Below, piece by piece: positions 12,032-24,800 of a stretch of 64,000 nt of DNA. The stretch is from Bactericera cockerelli (lineage: Eukaryota; Arthropoda; Insecta; Hemiptera; Triozidae): assembly GCA_024516035.1 (NCBI GenBank), contig CM044957.1:19305031-19369030 (forward strand), in the 5' to 3' direction. The position numbers and the translations under genes were made by a program. The number at the start of each line of letters is the position of its first letter. The stretch's first letter is position 1. The notes beneath the pieces are model-generated. The model saw nothing but the letters and a program-made list of their open reading frames with translations, did not search any database and was not told the origin of the DNA.

Positions 12032-12324
12032 GCTTTTGTGATTTTCTTTTCTTTACATCTCCTTTGTTGGAAATGTAATTATTTTTCTAAACTCAATTCC
12101 CTTCGGGGGTAATATACCTTGATTTCATAATTTCATTAAGTTCTCATCTTTCATTTTATCATTACTCTCATTTTTCTCTCTTCGCTTTTTTCCCTCGCTT
12201 CTAAAATGTTTCTTCTCAGGCGTCCTATTGTTCTGTCTTTGTGCGGCGCGACGGGAATTCTAATATCTTTCTACAGTGTGCCATCTGCATTTCATTATTA
12301 TCAAGCTTTCAATTTTGTGTGAGT

Positions 12325-12572
12325 ATTTTTTTTGTAAGATGAGAGTTTCAATGTTTCATAGCCATTTTACTTCCGATAATTTCTAATGTTAGAAACGGAA
12401 GTAAGTATTTTATTTCGTACCCATGAAATAACAGCTACTTTAGACGCTTGTGGTACGTGTTTAAGCTTACCCATCCCGGGGTATGCCTCCCCACTGATGG
12501 ACAATAAGTGACACAATATTTTTCTTTCAGGTACTATGTCAATACGAGCACACTAGAAGGTGTCTCTTTGAA
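12325..12572 (-). mobile_element. tRNA-derived SINE (family C), truncated, with a nested hairpin insert
   Basis: It is collinear with the SINE at 47334-47648: ttcatagcc, acagctactttagacgcttgtgg, cccatcccggggtatgcctcc, aagtgacacaatat, gagcacactagaaggt. The tRNA head is lost. At 12369-12405 the palindrome acttccgataatttctaatg / ttagaaacggaagtaa interrupts the unit. Confidence 0.7.
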
Positions 12573-14816
12573 ACATCCGTTATCATCTGAGGTAGTATTA
12601 AAGTGGTATGAGATGTGATTTGGTTTCAAGAACAACGAACCCTCCTTTTGATTAAGTTGGTATTATGTTGGTCTATCCAAAAGAAAACTAGGCATCCCAA
12701 ATCCACCTTTGATAAGACATAGCCATTGTAAGTATTGTATTTAAAATGTGAATTGCATAATCAGTGAGTGCACATTGAAATGTGAAGACACTGATTATGA
12801 AATTTGCGAGTGATGATTTGGAAGTAAATAATACTCTTTATTTACTATACTTTTATGTTATTCCTAAAATTTATCCATTTTAATTATTGTTAAATTATTA
12901 ATAAGCTTCCAAAGAAATTCAGTTTTAAAGTTAAAATTTGAAGGTAATTTTTAATTAATTGAAAAAGCCTAAAATAAAAATTAGTTTCCGACCCGTTTAT
13001 AACATAATATTATTCATAACTGACAAAATGCAGTATGGCATCTCCACTGACTTATATATTATTTCACATTGCATATCTAAAACAATTCTACGGCGTACAT
13101 ACAAATTCACCACAATAAAATTGTTTCAACGTAGAACATACATACACATATTGATTTGATTTTGAAACGTTTTATATTTATAAAAAATACATCTAAGCTA
13201 TTGCTAACTTTTTGGGACGCAAGACAACAATGTACGGCAATACTTCATTGTGTAGATAAGGGTTAGGAAAAGTAAATATAAGGGCATGCCTTGGGTGCAG
13301 CCTAGTCTACATATCAATAATTACATTGCCTACAATTTTCGAACCTAACATGAGTTGGTATCGCAGGAGTAAACACTAGGTGCTTCTGGTTACTCTCCAG
13401 AGTGATGTCACAGTAATATTGATATGAAAACTGTTAATACTCAACCCAAAATTAATAATTAATATTAATACTTGCAACTCCAACTTCATATTCCCAAGTC
13501 TCCAACATCTCGTTATGAGCCCGCTGTCTTATCGATCCAGCGATATCAGAGGTCGATTACCGACCAGAATATTTCAGAAACTGGTTAAAGGATATCATAT
13601 TATTTTGACATGTTGTAACTTGAGTATCTTTGGTTTTTATTTCAGTGTGTCATATTTTTCCTTTTTTATGTCCGAATATGAGAAAATATATTTCAACAAA
13701 ATTTTGTACAAATGAAGCAGATGTGTTGCAAATACCCCCATTTAAATTCATCATCTTTGAACCAGCTGCAGCGCCAGATAAAGAGCTCAGAAAGGATCTT
13801 GGAGATAAAAAGCTTGCACGCGACCTCCAACGTTCACCTAAAATACCTAAATGCTTGTTTTTTCATATCTCGTGAACGTAACAACCAATCTTGGTTAAAA
13901 CTGGTATGATAATGCTTATTTTGTATGGTGAGATATACAGAGTGATTCCGTTAAATGGCGACAGAAAAAATATGGTGAATTCGAAAAATCGAGTACCATT
14001 TTTTATTTGAATCTGGAAGCCGAGACAAGCGCCTAAAATATTACTGTACGCGAAGTGAAATAGTTTTTCTTGTATTTTTGTTCATAATATGTATTTGATA
14101 CCTATCATATTTTATATACAACAGGTGTGAAACATTGAGATACACATTCTCCTGGCCACACAACTTGGTATTACAAGCACAGTAGACGTCACTAGACGAA
14201 AAAAAACACACTATACGCTCGTACAAGACTACGACGAAAAAATATCCTTCATAATTGTCATAGAAAGTCGTGTGATAATCACAGTTGTTTATCATAAAAA
14301 GCTGATTCTTTGAAAAAAAAAACCTTCATTACAAAAATATGATGAGCTGTTTTGAAAATATTAAAGTTTTTGGTCCAACAACCTTCGATAGCTACGTGGA
14401 TAATAACTAGTGAGCTACACCTTTGTTTTATTAGCATATTATAAATGGATAGATGGTGTAACATTATCTAGCTCTACTCCTATTTGGTAAAAATGACAAT
14501 AAGACTACGATAAAACAGAATATCAACACAAACTTTTCTTCTTCGCAATCTTCTCTCTCTTTTACCTAGCAAGCACTTGTGATGAATTTCAAACTAATCA
14601 TTCTCGAAACTCATTCAATTTATGTCTCAACCCTCATAACAGTAATTTATGGAAGTATTGTTTTATTATTATTAAAAATATCTATAAATAAATAGATACC
14701 TACCTTCAAATAAAAATAATAGTTTAATAATTTTAAAATAAAATATCTGTAAAAAATATGATTTAATAATATTTTATATCATTAAAATCATCCAAACATA
14801 TCGTTGATTTCTTACC

Positions 14817-14960
14817 TGATATTCAGTGAAGACAGCACACCATACACGTTTGATCCGCGGGACTGTTGTACCACATTGAAGCGCTGGGGGGTCGATACGT
14901 CTGTTCGCGTCTTGCGCTTTCCCAATTTGACCCCACCAGAACATCCCCCCCTACCTCTGT
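14817..14960 (-). other. candidate 5' non-coding exon of the prohormone gene
   Basis: On the minus strand CTGAATATCAG is followed by a good donor, gtaagaaatc, at 14816. The sequence upstream is markedly more GC-rich than its surroundings. The prohormone start exon has an acceptor (ctctttccag) 10 bases before its ATG, so an upstream exon is expected on this strand. Nothing in the sequence proves the link, and the right border is a guess. Confidence 0.3.
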
Positions 14961-16329
14961 ACCCTCTCTACCCCACCTCTTACCCTCCTTATGAGTTTTT
15001 AGGGGGCAAGGCCGTGTACCCACCCAGATAGGACTTTGGGGAGATGTAATCTACGTAGTAGAATGTAGGAGACCTGGAGACACGGAATCGGTAAAAAGTA
15101 GTATTACTGTTTGAGAGCTGTTGTCGTTGTTAATGTTGTTATGGCTTGTGAAATGCAACCAGATAGAGAAAGAACAAACATGAACCCTTGGCCTTTGCCT
15201 TGAAAAGAAGTGGGAAATTTCGATCGTGACATATGTATGGTTTGAAATGATGTCCCCTGACCCCTGATATATTTTATGTGTGTTGGCTAGTGTACTTTTC
15301 ACTAGGCTAGTGTATAAATCACATGTAATAAGAGTAGTGTACTTTTTACCTTCTGAATTTTTGAAATTTCTATAAAAAAAAAAGAAAAGCTGCTCAAGTT
15401 TTGGCAATAGAAAGTCGTGTGATGCTCACACCAGTTTATCTAATCTAATTATTTTAATCTAATTATTTTTCGCCCAACACCGATGGGTGAAAAGACATTT
15501 TAAGGTCTCAATTTGAAAACACTGACTCACTGATTGTTAAATACCTAGATTGGAAAGCACATACAAAGTTTATTATGTACATTGTACATGTTGAAAGTTT
15601 TTGACCAGACGAACTAAAGTTTTGTGGAGACACCTTGCCATGCTTGAGTCAGTAACTTAATTTTTCTCTGCTAGAAAGTTGGAACATTTCAGCCTCTGAC
15701 ATTGTATTGGAGTAGGCTAAAAAAATTCATCAATCAAAACGAAATTGAAACAACGGCATGAACTTTAATTTATTAAGGAGTTGGAATTAGAAATTCCAAT
15801 ACGTGTTTCTTCACTGCTTGGTCTGGGCGCCCATGTGCCTGGCACCACCCCTCATGATCTCAACATCATTCTTGTGATGCTTAGTATAGGGGTTCGGTGG
15901 AAGAGAAAGCCACAGGCTTTAACCTTGCCCCTTGGTTCACTACATATTCTATTGTGTTCTTTTCATTTCATGTCCTATGTTTTTCTCCGTACTGGTAAAT
16001 TTCTGGTGGCTAAAAAATTATGTATAGGTTGATTACATATTGGATTTTATTATGTTTCAACTGGGGCGCCAGTCGTGATGGACAAAGAATGAGTCCTAAA
16101 AATTGGATGGACGACACAATTTTTTTTTATACGTTTTTTGACCTAAATGACATTTTTTCTCGAAATTTGAAGTGGCGACCTATCAACTTAAAACAAGAAA
16201 GTTTTAGACAAAGGTCTGAGCTTTCATTTGACATGTCGATCGCAAAATTCTGACTAGCCGTTCTTTAGCTACACCGGGTAAGGACAAAAAATGGATAGGT
16301 GACATAATTTTTTTTCTCACTTTTTTTAC

Positions 16330-16570
16330 TTTTCTGTGCGGTGTGTGGTGTTTGTGGGTGTGTGTGTCTGTGTGGTGTGTGTGATGTGTGCTTTTGTGTT
16401 GTGTGAGTTTGTGAGTGTGTGATGTTTCTGTGTTTATGTGATATTTATGTGTGTGTGTGTGTGTTTGTGTGATGCGTGTGATTGTGTGATGCGTATGTGT
16501 GTGCGTGTGTGTGTTTGTGTGATGTATGGGTGGTGTGTGATGGCTTGGCGAAGTGGGTGCAGCCCGCTAG
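16330..16570. repeat. TG-rich microsatellite with a conserved 3' end
   Basis: Variant TG/TGTGA repeats are followed by gatggcttggcgaagtgggtgc and agcccgctag. A related unit at 58600-58665 has gatgggctggtgaagcggtg and gcaacccgctag, so the microsatellite is part of a dispersed repeat. Confidence 0.75.
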
Positions 16571-17244
16571 TAGAACATAAGGAAGGTTAATCAATCCTGG
16601 AAGAAATATTTTTCTGCCACAAGCAGAATATAACTTAGACAAACTGAAGACTTTTATTTTAATGACACCAAAAACTCTTAATGAATAAAAGCCATTCTGT
16701 TTTTATAAAGAAATGCCTCTCCCTTTCAAACCCTATAAAATTTCGTCGAAATAATATTATGTATATCATCCTATACACATACTAGGTACTCACTTCGTTC
16801 ACAAATTATAATTCCATACTTCTGCTTTCAGTATGTAGCTTGGTACTTCGGTGCTTGAATAAAAAACTCGGAGAAAATCTTCTATATTTTTTTCCAACTA
16901 GAAGCTTACTCGTGCTAGATTCTCTTTCTCTCTCTTTCTCACACTTTCTTTTTTATATATAGGGTGGTGTTTTCAAGCAACCGCTATAATTTTAGACTGC
17001 ATGTGAAATAGAATTACTAACACCAGTATACTGTTAAGTGCGCACCAATTCAAAGTTTGATATACCTCTTTCTCATTATTTTACTCAAATGTTAAGACAC
17101 CCTGAACCTTTTGAAGACGCCAGGAAAACAATGAATAGTATAAAATGAAGTCAATCAAGTTAAATCCTGGTCAACTTGTTTTAGAAAGTGGGTAATACAC
17201 TTCTCTTGTTAATTGAATTATTGAATCACAAATACATAAAAGCC

Positions 17245-17385
17245 ATCACACGCACGCACACACACACACACACATCCACCCACATACAACCACACACACA
17301 CACACACACCAACATACACATGCACACACACAAACACACACACGCACGAACGCACACACGCACACGTACACCCACACACAAAGAC
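17245..17385. repeat. (CA)n microsatellite
   Basis: Imperfect CA/CACG repeats. The His/Thr-rich and Cys/Val-rich frames here are repeat artefacts. Confidence 0.95.
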
Positions 17386-18566
17386 TGTTTTGAAATCGGA
17401 ACCTTCTTCCAGGCAATACTTGAGGAAGGTCATAATTTAAAGACGGCTGCGAATCATAGACTTTTGAAAGTTTTTTTAGTATCGTACGGCAATTTTACTT
17501 GGGGTCATCTCTCATAAATATGTTTGCTATCTCTTACCATTTCGCCTAAAGAATTCGGACACACAAAAAATCAAAGATTCAAAGATACATACATACAAAG
17601 TCAGTCCATATTTCTCATTTATGAATAGAGATGAAAATTTGAAGAAAACACTCTGTAATTTGTCTACGTGCTTGGGTTTTGAACCCCCACCCTTCCTCTT
17701 CAGCTGCTTGTCTTGCAAGGGAGTAGAGGAAATATGATTACTCTCTCGCGCCTTTTCATTTTTCTCGTGTATGTAAATATGATTTCCTTAGCTTCTACGT
17801 AAATATGATTCCACTTCTCCATAAATATGATTACCAATGAATGTGAAATACACATCTGTATTATAGGTACACATACTTTTAAATGCGCATAATGGAATCC
17901 TTAAGATTCTATAGGATAGTGTGAAAGTTTATTGAGAATTTATTTTCCATGTCTCTTGTGATGCTGTGTTATCCTAAGCCGTATTTTTCTTTCTAACCAA
18001 AGTGGATTTAAATGGAATAAAATGGACGAACTGGAAGAAAGTCATTTTTCTTTTGGAAAAAAACCAAAAGAGGAGAAATCTTCTTCCAGTTTGGTTAACT
18101 TAAATGGATTTTTAAAATTCTTGTTTCCATTTTCTTTTATAGGTTAAGTTTTCATTTTTCCATTGTTTATCTTTGGAAGTACCGTAACGTATTTTTCCTT
18201 TACGAATGGTGGGGAAGCCAAACTTGGAAAAAATGGAAATAATTGGAAAAAACCGAACCTGGATTTTTTTTTTAATCCAAAAGAAAAACTCGGCTTTAGT
18301 ATGCTCTCAGTCTCCTGTGAAGAGTCTCTTGGTACACGACAAACACCACAGTTAAAAGACCGCACTTGAGATTAGGGGAAAATAAATACCATTAGCCACT
18401 TCAATAAAAAGGATTTACATTTCCATGATTAGAAACAAACACCGTATGCTAATTAAATACATGAAAATACGACAACATTAGGCTATAAAATATAAAACAT
18501 GTGAATACTTGCAAGAGCTGCCTTGTGAATACCTTTTTATCATTCATCAAATTAACGAACAAATAT

Positions 18567-18596
<30 letters not shown>
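18567..18596. repeat. 30-base poly-G run
   Basis: Thirty uninterrupted G residues followed by TGATAAATAG. Confidence 0.95.
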
Positions 18597-18597
<1 letters not shown>

Positions 18598-19569
18598 GAT
18601 AAATAGAAAGATAAATTATACTATTCAAACATTTTTTTCTGCTAAATTGATTAAAGTAGATGGAGTTACAGAAGTAAAATTTTGAAATAAGTGAGTAAAA
18701 GATTGAGAGATTGAGAGAGAGTGAAAGAGAAAGAGAGAGCGCGTTAAAATACGCAAAAAGGGTTTTGTCCTTCATGCAAAATTTCAGCTTTGTAGAGGTG
18801 GTATTGTTCTAGAGATAAAATCACCAGTCTGAATACGAGTGAATGAATAAGTCAGTGTTATCACGTTTAAACCAATATTAAAGTAGGTAACACTACTACG
18901 AAAGGAAAAGAATGGTTTCAATGTAAGTATTTGAACATCATGAATAATAAACTACCAGCTAGTGCTTTTTGAACACGAAAACTTTGTAACAATCTCAGAT
19001 TATCACCAAGACCATCCACAACTTAAATTTAAGTTCTAAGTTCTCAAGATTTGGGAACTATAAGTATATCTCAATAAGCTGTGATGGGCGCAGTGCCTCG
19101 TTCGTCAGATTTTATATTTTTAAAAATGGTGTTATATTGTATAAAACAATTAATACCTATTTTGTGCTATTGCTTAGATTTAATTAATTAATCAACGTCT
19201 AATTTATCAAGTTTTCATTGAATTTATAATTCCTTAAAAAAGAGCTTTTAGTGTCCAACCCTTCAGTGTAGTCCTTAACCTTAAAAATAAGTTATTGTTT
19301 TGAAGAAAATAGGAAGAAACAATTCCTATCAACAGCATGAGAAAAGAAGCGTGGGATTTTGAAACAAGTGGTTTTATTAAGTAGAGTGCTGCGAACATTA
19401 CTCAGGGGCGTATACAAACAGGGCTGCAGGGGTAAAAGAATAACCAGGGCCGTAAGAAAGCTCAGAAATGAGAGCACAGTTTCTTTCTGCCTAAAGCTTA
19501 GATCCTAAACTTAATGTTGGATATTGTATTGAGATTTCAAGTTTCAGACTAATAGGAAACAGTGAATAT

Positions 19570-19830
19570 TTTTTTTTTTAAGTGGGGTTTTAACGTCGCT
19601 TTTAACTGCCATGGTCATATCACGACGGGGGTTTTACCCTCCATTCGCAGGAAACTCACAAACCTGCTACTCTCATTGACCTCACCCAGCCTGAGTGGGG
19701 CCGGGAAAAGCCAGCGTCACGAGAATTAGAATTTGAATGGTCACCCATCCAAGTCTTAACCTCGCTGGATGTCGCTTAACTTCGGTGTTCTGAAGGGAAC
19801 CGGTGTATTCAACATGCCATCGACGCTGGC
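19570..19830 (-). mobile_element. 5S-rRNA-headed SINE, full length
   Basis: Read on the minus strand it begins GCCAGCGTCGATGGCATGTT, then caccggttcccttcagaaca, CCGAAGTTAAGCGACATCCA, gcgaggttaagacttggatg and ggtgacc. This follows 5S rRNA in order through the internal promoter region. A body follows (ccggccccactcaggctggg, GCGAATGGAGGGTAAAACCC) and the end is ttaaaaccccact plus a poly-A (T run at 19571-19579 on the plus strand). Near-perfect repeats agtgaatatttt / agtgaataattt flank it as target duplications. Confidence 0.88.
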
Positions 19831-20120
19831 TAGTGAATAATTTGAAACAGCTGAAAAACGCAAGTTTGGATCCAAGCAACACAATGCATAAATTTTACTC
19901 ATTTATTTGGAATTTTAGTTAAAAATATAATCTATTTTTTCTCATTAAATAGTCTATTAAAAACTCAACCTTCTCCCAACATCATCTTTCATCTCCTCGC
20001 CCCTCAGGGAGATAATTATGATTCCTGATAACGGCGCTATGTTAAGCAAAGAAAAACAAAGCGGGAAAAATTAACACAAGTACCTACTTTATATCCCTAT
20101 TCTTTCCTTCCAAGAGTTTT

Positions 20121-20387
20121 TTTTTTTTTTTTTTTTTAAGTGGGGTTTAACGTCGCTTTCAACTGCCATGGTCATATCACGACGGGGGTTTTACCCTCCA
20201 TTCGCAGGAAACTCACAAACCTGCTACTCACATTGACCTCACCCAGCCTGAGTGGGGCCGGGAAAAGCCAGCGTCACGAGAATTAGAATTTGAATGGTCA
20301 CCCATCCAAGTCTTAACCTCGCTGGATGTCGCTTAACTTCGGTGTTCTGAAGGGAACCGGTGTATTCAACATGCCATCGACGCTGGC
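20121..20387 (-). mobile_element. 5S-rRNA-headed SINE, full length with perfect target duplication
   Basis: Nearly identical to the copy at 19570-19830. The 13-bp target duplication ttccaagagtttt is exact at 20108-20120 and 20388-20400. The poly-A is long and unbroken. The head reads as 5S rRNA over roughly 100 bases on the minus strand. Confidence 0.92.
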
Positions 20388-20609
20388 TTCCAAGAGTTTT
20401 AACTACTAATTATTTTATAATAACTCTTTTTCTTTATAAAAAACAAAAAGATAAAAAAAACCTGTATACCTTGATATATTCTACGCAAAATATTTTTCAT
20501 CCATCTTGTCTTTTTAAAAGAAATACATAATAACAACAACATTTTCTGCATAGTATTGAATTTCTTGATTAAAAAAAAAAACACGAAAATTTAGAGAGAA
20601 AGATTGTGT

Positions 20610-20730
20610 GTGTGAGAGAGAGTGGGAGTCAGAGAAGAGAGAGAGAGAGAGCGAAAGACAGGGAGAGAGAGAGAGGGAGAGAGAGGGAAAGAGAGAGATT
20701 GAACGAAAAAGATATAGGTAGATAGAGAGA
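20610..20730. repeat. GA-rich microsatellite
   Basis: Degenerate GA repeats. The Ser/Leu-rich minus-strand frames over it are not genes. Confidence 0.9.
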
Positions 20731-21899
20731 GAGAAGGGCACCTCGGCTTAAACAGGAAGCATGGTCATTTTCACAGACCGTCAAAACGAGTCTGTGAGCT
20801 TCTGCAGTTTTCAGTCTGCTAATGACCATAAAATATAAATAAATAAAGGTTTCTTCTGCTTACTTGGGTTGTTAGTCCTTAACTCGTGTCATATATTATG
20901 CCCTGAGACTCGACACTCGACAGTCTTTATCCAAACCTCTTGAACATCCTTGATGACAATTTCGATTCACACTTTAGACAGATATTTTGATCCTCATATG
21001 ACTAACATTCTTCTATTCCGTGTTCTTTTATACTGTTTCAAATCTGGATTTTAAATCTTAATTGGTATTGGTACTTGAAAATCCTTCTATCCAACAAATA
21101 AAAAGTCTCATAATTTTCAAAGAAATGTATTTATGTGCTTTAAACGTTACACCTACTATTCCTTTAAAATCCATTTTTAAAACTAAACTACGAAAAAGAG
21201 AGAGAAAGTAGGAAAAAGAAGCATCAGTTGTAATTTAATTGTAGAAGGTAACAAACGAGACGAAGATGAATGGTGGAGTAGAGGGGACTGGAATCAGTGC
21301 TGACACAGTCTCCCACTCCTGCTGACGTGCGGGCTTTCCATTATTCATTCAGCAGACGAGAGATACGTGTCGACCTCTTGAATTTTATACACTCACACAT
21401 TTCCTTTTTCTCTTCCATGTGACAGCTTCACAGAGGTTTTTAGTGCCTCATTGAAAATTACAAATTTGAATCGCCAACATTAAGTAGCTGCAATGCTGCA
21501 TAATTATGTATATGCATTAGGTAATTTTAGAGCCTTGCGAACGAATAGTAAAATAAGATAACAAGAAAAATAGGCCACCAGACCTTCCCTCAAGTCGGAC
21601 TAGAGTGTACTGAGATACGTAGAAACTTTGACTTGAGGGATGGTCTGGCTTATCATTGTTGTAAATCCTACACTTTGTCCCACACAGATTTTCAGTTAAG
21701 GGATTTGATAGCATAAGTTTAGTTATTTAATAAATTATAAATTCCATGTTTGAGAAAAAATAAAAATAAGTTACTATCAATCTTTTAAATTAGCCGATGA
21801 AAAGCTGGAATATTTTAAATAATAATTGGAGTTTAAATGCTTCATAATCTATGTAATCCCAGTCATTCAGGTATCAGGTTGGTCACTGATTTTTCCATT

Positions 21900-24800
21900 T
21901 TAATATACAAAAGGCAAAGTGGGATATTTATCAGAAGAAGATTGGCTGAAGAAGATGGATCTGGAGGATTGGTTGTCAGTGTTATGAGACGGGTGAACTT
22001 GTAGCTTCCTGCGGTCTGCGATGTTGTAGTGGATCAGTTTGAACCCCCAGTATGCCAGCTCCACCAGGGTAAGTAGGCTGAAGCCCAAGAATAAACCGGC
22101 AATACCACCAAATGAAACTGAAAATAAGAAGACGTATTATTATGTGGTAAAAATCCCAGATGGTTGGAAAACTTCTCATGTCCCAGCTGGGTTTTGAACC
22201 CGCGACCTCTGGAACCTCTGGATTCGCAGAGTAAGTCGCATTATTTTCCATAGTGGCAAAACAGCTACTATGAAATATTTTCTGTCAATGTCAAGTTGGT
22301 GAAAAGAGACACAAACTTCCTGTTGATGCACAATTGCAGATTTTATCATCATCAAGATTTTTATTATTGTTTAGCTACTGTATTTAACATTCCTGAAAAG
22401 CAGCCTCCGTGGCGTAATGGTTGTGACTACTGCCCGTAGTCCAGAGTTCCCGAGTTCAACTCCCGGCTGGGGCAGACTTTTCGAAGAAAATTCTGTTCCA
22501 TCCAAACACGTGAGGCTGCTATTTCCGGCCCTACCCAGGCTGGGTGAGGTTAATGTGGGTAGCTGGTACGATTCCCAGCGAATGGAGGGTAAAACCCCCG
22601 TCCTAATCCAGGACGTTAAATCAAATAGAATCGTTGGCGTTAGGAAGGGCATCCAGCCGTAAAAAAAATGTGCCAAAACCAATCAACCTCAAAAAACCAT
22701 GAGGTTGAACAACGTCGACCCTGCTTGAGCGGATGAGACAGAGTAAAAGAAGTAAAAGATTTAACATTCCTGAATCATGCCTCAAAAATATATCCCAATC
22801 AGTTATACGAGCCTCTATACAGATCCTTCGAAATCATATTTATGGCATCTAACATCATAACTACATACTTCTCCATATTCCCTTTATAAAAGCCAAATTG
22901 TTGACATTATAATATAAGTTATTTCTCTTTTATCTCGGTTCTCATTGTCATCTTCACTGGTATTTCAACACAGACATATGGTACCCTTTGTCATCTTGGC
23001 AACCTGCTAGAGGGCAGGAAGGCGGCTTTCACAGCATTTCTCTCTCCTCTTGTTTAGAAAGAAAATCTAAAACCTCGTCTGAAATGTGAAACCTCTTCTA
23101 TAAGTCAACCCATGGTCCTACCCAGCAGATCAATCCAGCCGAAGGTGACATCCCTCTGGTACTTGACCGCGCCCTCGTTGCGATAGAAGATGTCAATGAC
23201 CCCCCAGCTCTCCTGGGCAAGGGGGGAGGTGTCGAATGTGAAGTCCGTGTCTATGTCGTAGAAACTCTCGTGGCAGGTGGGGAGGCACTGCGAGCAGTTG
23301 AGGGAGGACTCTTGCTCGTCAAACCCGCGGATCTCGCTGGAGGGAGGACTGAAGAAGCGGAGGTCACCTGTGTGCGAACCAGGTTAATAATGGAATCACT
23401 TGAATCACTAAAATATAATTGATAATAAAATTAAAAAATACAATAGTCTTAACACTTTGAGCCCATGAATACCATATATGACTCTCAGTTGACATTTCAT
23501 AAAGGACATGAGTACCATAATAATATATGACCCTCACCCGAAATTTGACTGTGGACATGAGTACTCTATATTTATGGTATTCACGACCTTCCTTACTTTG
23601 AAGTTAAATCATAAAGTATAAAAGGTACAGCTGAAAAATGTAAATTTATCGAATTTTATTGACAAAAAAACAAAATATTTTACAATGAAAAAACTTTGGT
23701 ACGAAGGGTGCAAAACGCATTTTTTGCCTTGGTCCCTCGTGCTCACTCGCCGATCCCAGCTCTGGGGCTCAAAGTGTTAATAAAAAAATGATCGGTAGTA
23801 TAATGAACAGGAGCTGAGTTGATTTTCTGATAACCTTTTGAAAATGAATAAATCGTGCATTATTACTTTCAAGGAGAAAATTTGTATGTACGCCGTATAA
23901 TATTTTTAATTATTTAGCTATGCAATGTGCAATAATATTTATACACTTTAGTGGAGGTGTCATTTGACAATATTATTTCATGTGCACACTTGAATAAAAA
24001 TGAAATGGAACGATTTTTCATTTTACCATCGGTTGACTGGAATGGTCTTGGATTACAAAATCTTGTATAACGTACCTTAGGAACGCTTGTTTTTATAGTA
24101 TAGGAACTTGTATTTTTAATGAAAAAGAATTTACGTTTGTACCTACATGTCATTGGTATGTTTATATATCTGAATAGGTAGGTTTTGTACAAAGTATTTT
24201 TACAACCTCCTCGAATTAAACATAGTTCAATCAATGAATGACTTAACATAAGGAAAATATGAAAAAACGCAATGTCGTTTAGGATGGAGAAAGCGTAAAT
24301 GTAATAAAAGTATTGACGTCTAGAATAGGAGGATCGTTCTCGAGATTTAGGCGGAAATACTCAAATAGGGCCTGCTTTCACAGCCCCTTTACCCCCTCCT
24401 TCTTCTTCCTCCAACCTACACGTCAATACTTTCAATATGTTAAAATTATTTACTCTCTAACCCTCACAAAACATGTGTTCGAAGGAATTGGTTGCGTTGC
24501 CTCTGGCGGATTTTACACTCTATTTTAATTATTTCATTGATTGGACTAAAAGATAAATTTGAATATATATTAAAACCAAAAGCTTTTCAATGATATCACG
24601 GAGGCATCAAAGGGGCATGAAAATGTCTACTACCTACACATTTCCCACTCCAATCACATTTTCATACCTCATCTTAGCTAGAATGCAATCAGCTTTGTTG
24701 AATTTCTGACTCACATCACAGTGTTACATCATGAGGTTGATGAGTCAGCTGGAGTAATCAAAGCGTCCTACCTAATTGCAAAATTAACAAGATGTTCTCC

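Larger units (their letters stand above)
7325..14816. other. gene-poor stretch, probable first intron of the prohormone gene
   Basis: No convincing exon was found on either strand. It holds a LINE 3' tail at 8228-8330, a SINE at about 9610-9760, a reverse-transcriptase fossil at 9796-10165, the 'ggcggggttattgcc' repeat at 11690-11765, a TC microsatellite at 11978-12030 and a SINE with a nested hairpin at 12325-12572. If the exon candidate at 14817 is right, this is the 7.5-kb first intron. Confidence 0.45.
15050..21899. other. intergenic repeat-rich stretch
   Basis: I see no protein gene here. Contents: a TG-rich block at about 16330-16545 ending in ggcgaagtgggtgcagcccgctag (the same end recurs at 58600-58665), a CA block at 17245-17385, an imperfect hairpin at 18028-18095, a 30-G run at 18567-18596, two 5S-headed SINEs at 19570-19830 and 20121-20387, and a GA-rich block at 20610-20730. 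Confidence 0.6.

Noticed and set aside
15781..16253. Plus-strand frames of 83 and 77 codons
   Set aside because: Frames overlap the edge of a dispersed repeat. No domain, start context or codon bias supports them.
17188..17517. His/Thr-rich frame and its Cys/Val-rich complement
   Set aside because: Produced by the CA microsatellite.
20290..20387. Possible 5S rRNA gene
   Set aside because: It is only a head fragment joined to a SINE body with poly-A and target duplications. The 3' part of 5S is absent.
24313..24528. 71-codon plus-strand frame MTSRIGGSFSRF...
   Set aside because: The start is not ATG, and there are no splice partners, domain or composition change.
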